Source: Desulfobulbus sp. (GTDB taxonomy: Bacteria; Pseudomonadota; Gammaproteobacteria; Burkholderiales; Rhodocyclaceae). Taken from it: DNA of 9,207 bases. How positions within the stretch are numbered: the stretch's first letter is position 1; each line of letters opens with the position of its first letter. The notes beneath the pieces were generated by a model. It saw nothing but the letters and a program-made list of their open reading frames with translations. It did no database searches and had not been told where the DNA came from. The DNA lies in contig WQUQ01000298.1 of the NCBI GenBank assembly GCA_009782025.1, forward strand, positions 1 through 9,207. The letters run 5' to 3'. The position numbers and the translations under genes are program-made. Below are positions 7,618 through 9,207 of the stretch, in pieces.

Positions 7618-7635
7618 AATATGGGTGCCCATATT
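7618..7635 (-). promoter_or_regulatory. Palindromic operator at the vapBC promoter
   Basis: AATATGGG-TG-CCCATATT is a perfect inverted repeat with 8-base arms and a 2-base spacer, 20 bases upstream of the vapB GTG. On the minus strand a TAATAT hexamer (7636-7631) overlaps one arm and could be the -10 box; no good -35 was found. Position and symmetry fit an autoregulatory site for the ribbon-helix-helix antitoxin. The AT-rich palindrome stands out from its GC-rich surroundings. Confidence 0.6.
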
Positions 7636-7694
7636 ACCATGCGCCCCGCTCATGCTTATCCTGTTCGCCCGGCAATTAGGTATTGTCATACTGT

Positions 7695-7717
7695 TTGCCG
7701 CGCGGGAAATGCGGCAA
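7695..7717. terminator. Weak hairpin downstream of mpl
   Basis: TTGCCGC at 7695-7701 and GCGGCAA at 7711-7717 form a 7-bp stem with a 9-base loop, 29 bases past the mpl stop on the minus strand. No run of T follows on either strand, so it could be a weak or Rho-dependent terminator, or chance. The rest of the mpl-vapB gap (7598-7746) holds only the vapB control signals. Confidence 0.3.
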
Positions 7718-7746
7718 GAAGCTTGGCAGCCTCTCGACGGCGGGTT

Positions 7747-9093
7747 TCACCCCGCCAGCCGCCGCAATAACTTGTCGTGAATGCCGCCGAAACCGCCGTT
7801 GCTCATGACCAGAATGTGATCGCCGGGGCGGGCGGCGGCGGTGATGCGTTCGACCAGGGCGTCGAGATCGTCGGCCACGCTGGCGCGCTCGCCGAGCGGG
7901 GCCAGGGCCGCGCCGGCATCCCAGCCGAGGTGGCTGGCATAGCAGTAAACGGCATCGGCTTCGGAGAGGCTGTCCGGCAACTGGCTTTTCATGGCGCCCA
8001 GTTTCATGGTGTTCGAGCGCGGTTCGAGCACGGCCAGGATGCGGGCCTGGCCGACTTTGCGGCGCAGGCCGGCGATGGTGGTGGCGATGGCCGTCGGGTG
8101 ATGGGCGAAATCGTCGTAGACGGTAATGCCGCGCACCGTGCCGCGCACTTCCATGCGCCGCTTGACGTTGCCGAAGCGGGCCAGGGCGGCCAGTCCCTGG
8201 GCGAAGGGCACGCCGACGTGGCGGGCGGCGAGCAGCGCGGCGCAGGCGTTGGCCCGGTTGTGCGCGCCGGATAGTGGCCAGATGGCGCGGCCGATTTCGC
8301 CCGTTGCCCCGTGCAAAATCAGTTCGCCGCTGGCGTCGTCGCCATCCGTGCGGTAGCCGGCTGGATCGTTGAAGCGTTCGACCGGCGTCCAGCAACCGCG
8401 TTGCAGCACGCGGTCGAGGCTGGCTTCGCCGGCATTGGCGACGATCAGGCCGGAGGCGGGCAAGGTGCGCACCAGATGATGAAATTGCGTCTCGATAGCC
8501 GCCAGATCGCTGAAGATGTCGGCGTGATCGAATTCGAGGTTGTTGAGGATCGTCGTTCGCGGGCGGTAGTGGATGAACTTGGAACGCTTGTCGCAAAACG
8601 CGGTGTCGTATTCATCGGCCTCGATGACGAAGAACGGCGTCTCGCCAAGCCGCGCCGAGACGCCAAAATCAAGCGGCACGCCGCCGATCAGGAAGCCCGG
8701 TTTCAGCCTGGCTTCTTCCAGCATCCAGGCCAGCATCGAACTGGTTGTTGTTTTGCCGTGCGTGCCGGCGACGCCGAGCACCCAACGGCCGCACAGGATG
8801 TTGTCGGCCAGCCATTGCGGCCCGGAAACGTAGGCCAAACCCTGGTCGAGAATGGCTTCGAGCAAAGGGTTGCCGCGCGAAATGGCGTTGCCGACCACGA
8901 ACAGATCGGGCTTGAGGGCGCATTGGTCGGCGCCATAGCCTTCGATCAGGTCGACGCCGGTGGCGCGCAACTGGTCGCTCATCGGCGGGTAGACGTTGGC
9001 ATCGCAACCGGTGACCCGGTGGCCGGCGGCCACGGCCAGTTGGGCGATACCGCCCATGAAAGTGCCGCAGATGCCGAGAATGTGAATGTGCAT
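7747..9093 (-). CDS. mpl: UDP-N-acetylmuramate:L-alanyl-gamma-D-glutamyl-meso-diaminopimelate ligase
   Basis: Mpl joins the murein tripeptide L-Ala-gamma-D-Glu-meso-DAP, released during wall turnover, to UDP-MurNAc in the cytoplasm, returning it to peptidoglycan synthesis. The 448-residue protein has the three Mur-ligase parts: an N-terminal UDP-binding domain opening with MHIHILGICGTFMGG; a central ATPase with the P-loop VAGTHGKTTT (108-117), VIEADEYDTAFCDKRSKF (156-173) and NNLEFDHADIF (184-194); and a C-terminal domain with VYDDFAHHPTAI and LEPRSNTMKLG. The EADEYDTAFCDKRSKF motif separates Mpl from MurC. Length is normal. I chose ATG 9093 because the family begins there; an ATG at 9156 would add 21 unrelated residues encoded across a terminator-like hairpin. 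The short gap to vapB (149 bases) and the operator there suggest mpl is a separate transcription unit. Confidence 0.95.
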   Translation of the reverse strand: MHIHILGICGTFMGGIAQLAVAAGHRVTGCDANVYPPMSDQLRATGVDLIEGYGADQCALKPDLFVVGNAISRGNPLLEAILDQGLAYVSGPQWLADNILCGRWVLGVAGTHGKTTTSSMLAWMLEEARLKPGFLIGGVPLDFGVSARLGETPFFVIEADEYDTAFCDKRSKFIHYRPRTTILNNLEFDHADIFSDLAAIETQFHHLVRTLPASGLIVANAGEASLDRVLQRGCWTPVERFNDPAGYRTDGDDASGELILHGATGEIGRAIWPLSGAHNRANACAALLAARHVGVPFAQGLAALARFGNVKRRMEVRGTVRGITVYDDFAHHPTAIATTIAGLRRKVGQARILAVLEPRSNTMKLGAMKSQLPDSLSEADAVYCYASHLGWDAGAALAPLGERASVADDLDALVERITAAARPGDHILVMSNGGFGGIHDKLLRRLAG

Positions 9094-9115
9094 GGCGCGA
9101 ACCGTGGGTAAATAT

Positions 9116-9134
9116 CCCCCGGCAAAGCCGGGGG
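9116..9134. terminator. Terminator-like hairpin upstream of mpl
   Basis: CCCCCGGC (9116-9123), loop AAA, GCCGGGGG (9127-9134) is a perfect 8-bp GC stem with a 3-base loop. It is followed on the plus strand by CTTTAT and on the minus strand by ATATTT. It lies 22 bases before the mpl ATG. It most likely ends a minus-strand gene located beyond the right edge; the short T tracts make it a modest candidate. If mpl is transcribed from further upstream, the hairpin would sit in its leader. Confidence 0.5.
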
Positions 9135-9136
9135 CT

Positions 9137-9207
9137 TTATGATGTGAGCCGCTCAAAGCGGCGAAACGGTGGCGCTAACGCGCCCCGACCTATACGCCAC
9201 CTATCGG
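9137..9207. other. Right-edge intergenic stretch with inverted repeats
   Basis: This end piece carries two inverted repeats: GCCGCT-CAA-AGCGGC (9148-9162) and GGTGGCG (9168-9174) with CGCCACC (9195-9201), 20 bases apart. One minus-strand frame is open from the edge to a TAA at 9139-9137, just before the hairpin at 9116-9134, so it could be the last 22 codons of an upstream gene. The peptide (ending RRFERLTS) is unconvincing, and the symmetry suggests an intergenic palindromic repeat instead. It is too short to decide. Confidence 0.3.

Noticed and set aside
6921..7640. Longer vapC start giving 239 residues
   Set aside because: The extra 94 residues are vapB read out of frame. The PIN domain begins at 7358, where the TGATG overlap with vapB is typical.
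7747..9156. Longer mpl start giving 469 residues
   Set aside because: The added 21 residues have no family support and would be encoded through the hairpin at 9116-9134.

Overview
The window is GC-rich, densely coded DNA from a Gram-negative bacterium. The gene set points to a betaproteobacterium, with Rhodocyclales-like as the best guess: a type III pantothenate kinase directly behind a short biotin ligase, an MdtC-type RND pump, Mpl and a GabD-type dehydrogenase. The taxon is inferred from gene content and composition only.

Layout. Positions 1-508 (+) hold the 3' end of a succinate-semialdehyde dehydrogenase gene (gabD). Every other gene lies on the minus strand and converges on it. Reading the minus strand from right to left, the order is: mpl, a murein tripeptide recycling ligase (9093-7747); a vapB/vapC type II toxin-antitoxin pair (7597-6921); two possible micro-ORFs (6924-6773); an mdtC-like RND efflux permease (6776-3660); a NodT/OprM-type outer-membrane efflux lipoprotein (3652-2075); birA (2046-1255); and coaX (1258-524).

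How the genes fit together. MdtC and the outer-membrane factor are two parts of a tripartite drug or metabolite exporter. The periplasmic adaptor (MdtA) and the partner permease (MdtB), normally encoded just upstream, are absent here, and a toxin-antitoxin cassette sits in their place. BirA attaches biotin to carboxylase carrier domains and CoaX makes 4'-phosphopantothenate for coenzyme A; their genes overlap by 4 bases. From vapB to coaX the minus-strand genes overlap or lie within about 30 bases of one another, so read-through from the vapB promoter could in principle reach coaX.

Points of note. An 89-bp pair of inverted REP-like palindromes lies inside the N-terminal coding region of the outer-membrane lipoprotein, in frame and upstream of its lipobox. 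The vapB promoter region carries a perfect 8-2-8 palindrome, a likely operator. The interval between vapC and mdtC can be read as two tiny ORFs joined by ATGA/TGATG stop-start overlaps, one with a good Shine-Dalgarno sequence. I see no CRISPR array, tRNA, rRNA or insertion sequence. Most of the window is ordinary, and I do not see a clearly new multi-gene system; the vapBC/micro-ORF/mdtC junction and the in-frame repeat are the places worth a second look.
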